In this document: positions 4,719 to 5,968 of the stretch, piece after piece
How the letters are laid out: each line of letters begins with the position of its first letter
Position numbering within the stretch: position 1 is the stretch's first letter
Assembly (NCBI GenBank): GCA_030616195.1
Contig: JAUWXW010000116.1
Location: forward strand, 1 to 5,968
From: Chloroflexota bacterium
Lineage (GTDB): Bacteria > Chloroflexota > Dehalococcoidia > RBG-13-53-26
Direction: 5' to 3'
Length of the DNA: 5,968 nt
The notes under the pieces: generated by a model
The model's input: the letters and a program-made list of their open reading frames with translations, nothing else
Told to the model about the DNA's origin: nothing
Databases searched by the model: none
Position numbers and translations under genes: made by a program

Positions 4719-5260
4719 CAAATAATATGCCCGGCAGTAATGTGTGCTTCCTGGATACGGGGTGTATCTGCTGAGGGGACAGAGAGTACGTACTCGGCGA
4801 TTTCCTTGAGTTTTCCCCCTTGACCAACGAAGGCTACGGTAGTGAGTCCGCAACGTTTTGCCTCCTCAATCCCTGCAATCACATTGGGTGAGTTACCACT
4901 GGTACTGATGCCGATAGCGATGTCACCCTTCTTGGCTAGCCCCCGGAGTTGTCTGGCAAACACCTCCTGGTAGTCATAATCATTGGCAATAGCAGTCAGA
5001 GAGGAGGTGTTAGCGACGAGGGCAATCGCTGGCAGAGGGTCTCGGTCGAGGTAGAACTTACCGGCTAGCTCACAGGCAATGTGCTGAGCATCTGCCGCGC
5101 TGCCCCCATTACCAAAGAGCAGCACCTTGTTGCCCTTGCGAAGAGCCCGAACCATTTGGCCAGCTATCTCCAAGATCATGTCTGTTTGACTGATCAAGGC
5201 TGTTTTGAGCGCCACGCTGTCCTCAATTTGTCTCGCTACGATAGCCGCCTGACGTTTCAC
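4649..5260 (-). CDS. gmhA: Sedoheptulose-7-phosphate isomerase (phosphoheptose isomerase, SIS domain)
   Basis: It converts sedoheptulose 7-phosphate to D-glycero-D-manno-heptose 7-phosphate, the first step of NDP-heptose synthesis, in the cytosol. The single SIS domain has GNGGSAADAQHIACEL (50-65), with Glu64 in the position of the catalytic Glu of E. coli GmhA. GISTSGNSPNVI (117-128) is the phosphate-binding loop. RIQEAHITAGHI (168-179) carries Gln170 and His178, matching the active-site Gln and His. The 203 residues are slightly longer than E. coli GmhA: about 16 residues follow the usual final helix, and these fall in the 70-base overlap with the convergent nucleotidyltransferase gene. The start is a GTG at 5260, five bases after the TAA of hddA. 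GAGG ten bases upstream is a poor ribosome site, so coupling to hddA is likely. A DiaA-like SIS protein is possible but less likely beside a heptose kinase. Confidence 0.93.
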   Translation of the reverse strand: MKRQAAIVARQIEDSVALKTALISQTDMILEIAGQMVRALRKGNKVLLFGNGGSAADAQHIACELAGKFYLDRDPLPAIALVANTSSLTAIANDYDYQEVFARQLRGLAKKGDIAIGISTSGNSPNVIAGIEEAKRCGLTTVAFVGQGGKLKEIAEYVLSVPSADTPRIQEAHITAGHIICYLVEETLFGGNLPSSKSRSALR

Positions 5261-5265
5261 CGCTC

Positions 5266-5968
5266 TTAGACCTCGTTTACCCCCCAGCTCTGCATACCCC
5301 GGAGGTCAAAAGTGAAGGCAACAATCTTGCCTCCGGCTTCCTCCAGTTTCTCCGCCACGATATGTTTCTTATCAAATTCACAAAGGAAAAGCAAATATCC
5401 GCCGCCTCCCGCTCCCAGCAATTTGCCGCCAATGGCACCCTCTTGCCTGGCCACTTCATAGAGTTCGTCAATACCGGGTTCTGTCATCTTGGTGGAGAAC
5501 CTTTTCTTGCAGCACCAGGCCTCGTGAAGCAGCAGGCCAAACTCGTTTAGCTTTCCTAGCAGGAGGGCATTTTTCATGTCCGAGGCAAGCCTCTTGGTTT
5601 CGTCTAGAGCCAGGACTACGTCCTCCTTCCTCTGAACATAGCCACTTACTTGGTCATCGATAATGCCAGCAGAAGTCCTGGTCGCTCCAGTGTAGCAAAG
5701 CATCAGGCGGTATTCCAACTCATTAAGCGTACCCCGCTTAATGCGAAGGGGATTCACGACAGTTGTCTTGCCAAGGAATTCAATGAAATTGAACCCGCCA
5801 AAGGTAGCCGCATACTGGTCCTGTTTTCCCCCTTTTATCCCTACTTCCTCCCTCTCGATATGATGGGCGAGTTCAGCAATTTCGTAGTCAGTGAGAGATA
5901 AGCTAAGCCAGTGTCTAAAGGCACCGACAATAGCCACCACCAGTGCAGAGGAGGTTCCCAATCCTGAA
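5266..5968 (-). CDS. hddA: D-glycero-D-manno-heptose 7-phosphate kinase, GHMP family (partial, N-terminus off right edge)
   Basis: It would phosphorylate the product of GmhA at C1, giving the alpha 1,7-bisphosphate used for GDP-heptose. The visible part is 233 residues and starts inside the ATP-binding GHMP motif SGLGTSSAL (5967 downward). The TTG at 5961 is the Leu of that motif and not a start. Next come EVGIKGGKQDQYAATFGG, whose GKQDQYAA..GG pattern is a hallmark of HddA-type kinases, and CYTGATRTSAGIIDDQ. KLLGAGGGGYLLF near the C-terminus is the third GHMP motif. Family members are about 320-345 residues, so roughly 90-110 are missing. The gene ends at a TAA (5266-5268), five bases before gmhA, so the two are almost certainly one transcript. 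Other GHMP sugar kinases, such as fucokinase-like ones, are alternatives, but the gmhA neighbour favours heptose. Confidence 0.9.
   Translation of the reverse strand, partial: SGLGTSSALVVAIVGAFRHWLSLSLTDYEIAELAHHIEREEVGIKGGKQDQYAATFGGFNFIEFLGKTTVVNPLRIKRGTLNELEYRLMLCYTGATRTSAGIIDDQVSGYVQRKEDVVLALDETKRLASDMKNALLLGKLNEFGLLLHEAWCCKKRFSTKMTEPGIDELYEVARQEGAIGGKLLGAGGGGYLLFLCEFDKKHIVAEKLEEAGGKIVAFTFDLRGMQSWGVNEV

Noticed and set aside
5959..5961. TTG at 5961 as the start of the heptose kinase
   Set aside because: It encodes the Leu of the GHMP motif SGLGTSSA, and the frame stays open to the window edge, so the gene is cut and not started here.

Overview
The window is a bacterial cell-surface glycan locus. 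It holds six protein genes, two of them cut by the window edges, and two gene-free stretches of about 340 and 675 bases. Shine-Dalgarno-like sites, four-base stop/start overlaps and a near-consensus sigma70-type promoter point to a bacterium. The mixed base composition and the gene types would suit Chloroflexota or a similar environmental lineage, but that placement is a weak guess.

Left block, minus strand, read from 3305 down to 1. First is a UDP-sugar 6-dehydrogenase (2013-3305). It overlaps by four bases a family 2 glycosyltransferase of the polyprenyl-phosphate-sugar synthase type (1066-2016). After a 340-base gap comes the first 241 codons of a multi-pass membrane protein that looks like a GT-C glycosyltransferase (1-725, running off the left edge). 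A coherent reading is that the dehydrogenase makes a nucleotide uronic acid, the GT2 enzyme loads a sugar on a polyprenyl phosphate, and the GT-C protein uses a lipid-linked sugar on the outer face of the membrane. The dehydrogenase has a plausible promoter, and an 8-base-pair perfect hairpin lies in its leader.

Right block. A GHMP-family heptose kinase (hddA, running off the right edge) and a sedoheptulose-7-phosphate isomerase (gmhA) lie on the minus strand, five bases apart. A sugar-1-phosphate nucleotidyltransferase lies on the plus strand (3981-4718), and its 3' end overlaps the 3' end of gmhA by 70 bases, tail to tail. The three fit the route sedoheptulose 7-phosphate to D-glycero-D-manno-heptose 7-phosphate to the 1,7-bisphosphate to NDP-heptose. 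The bisphosphate phosphatase (GmhB) is not in the window.

Between the blocks (3306-3980) the dehydrogenase and nucleotidyltransferase genes diverge. Only the two ends of this stretch are explained, by two promoters that share a TATCATA palindromic core. The middle 500 bases hold several inverted repeats and no convincing gene. The start of the nucleotidyltransferase was set by its promoter: the longer open frame would begin inside the -35 box. No CRISPR array, tRNA, rRNA, complete insertion sequence or strong intrinsic terminator was seen.
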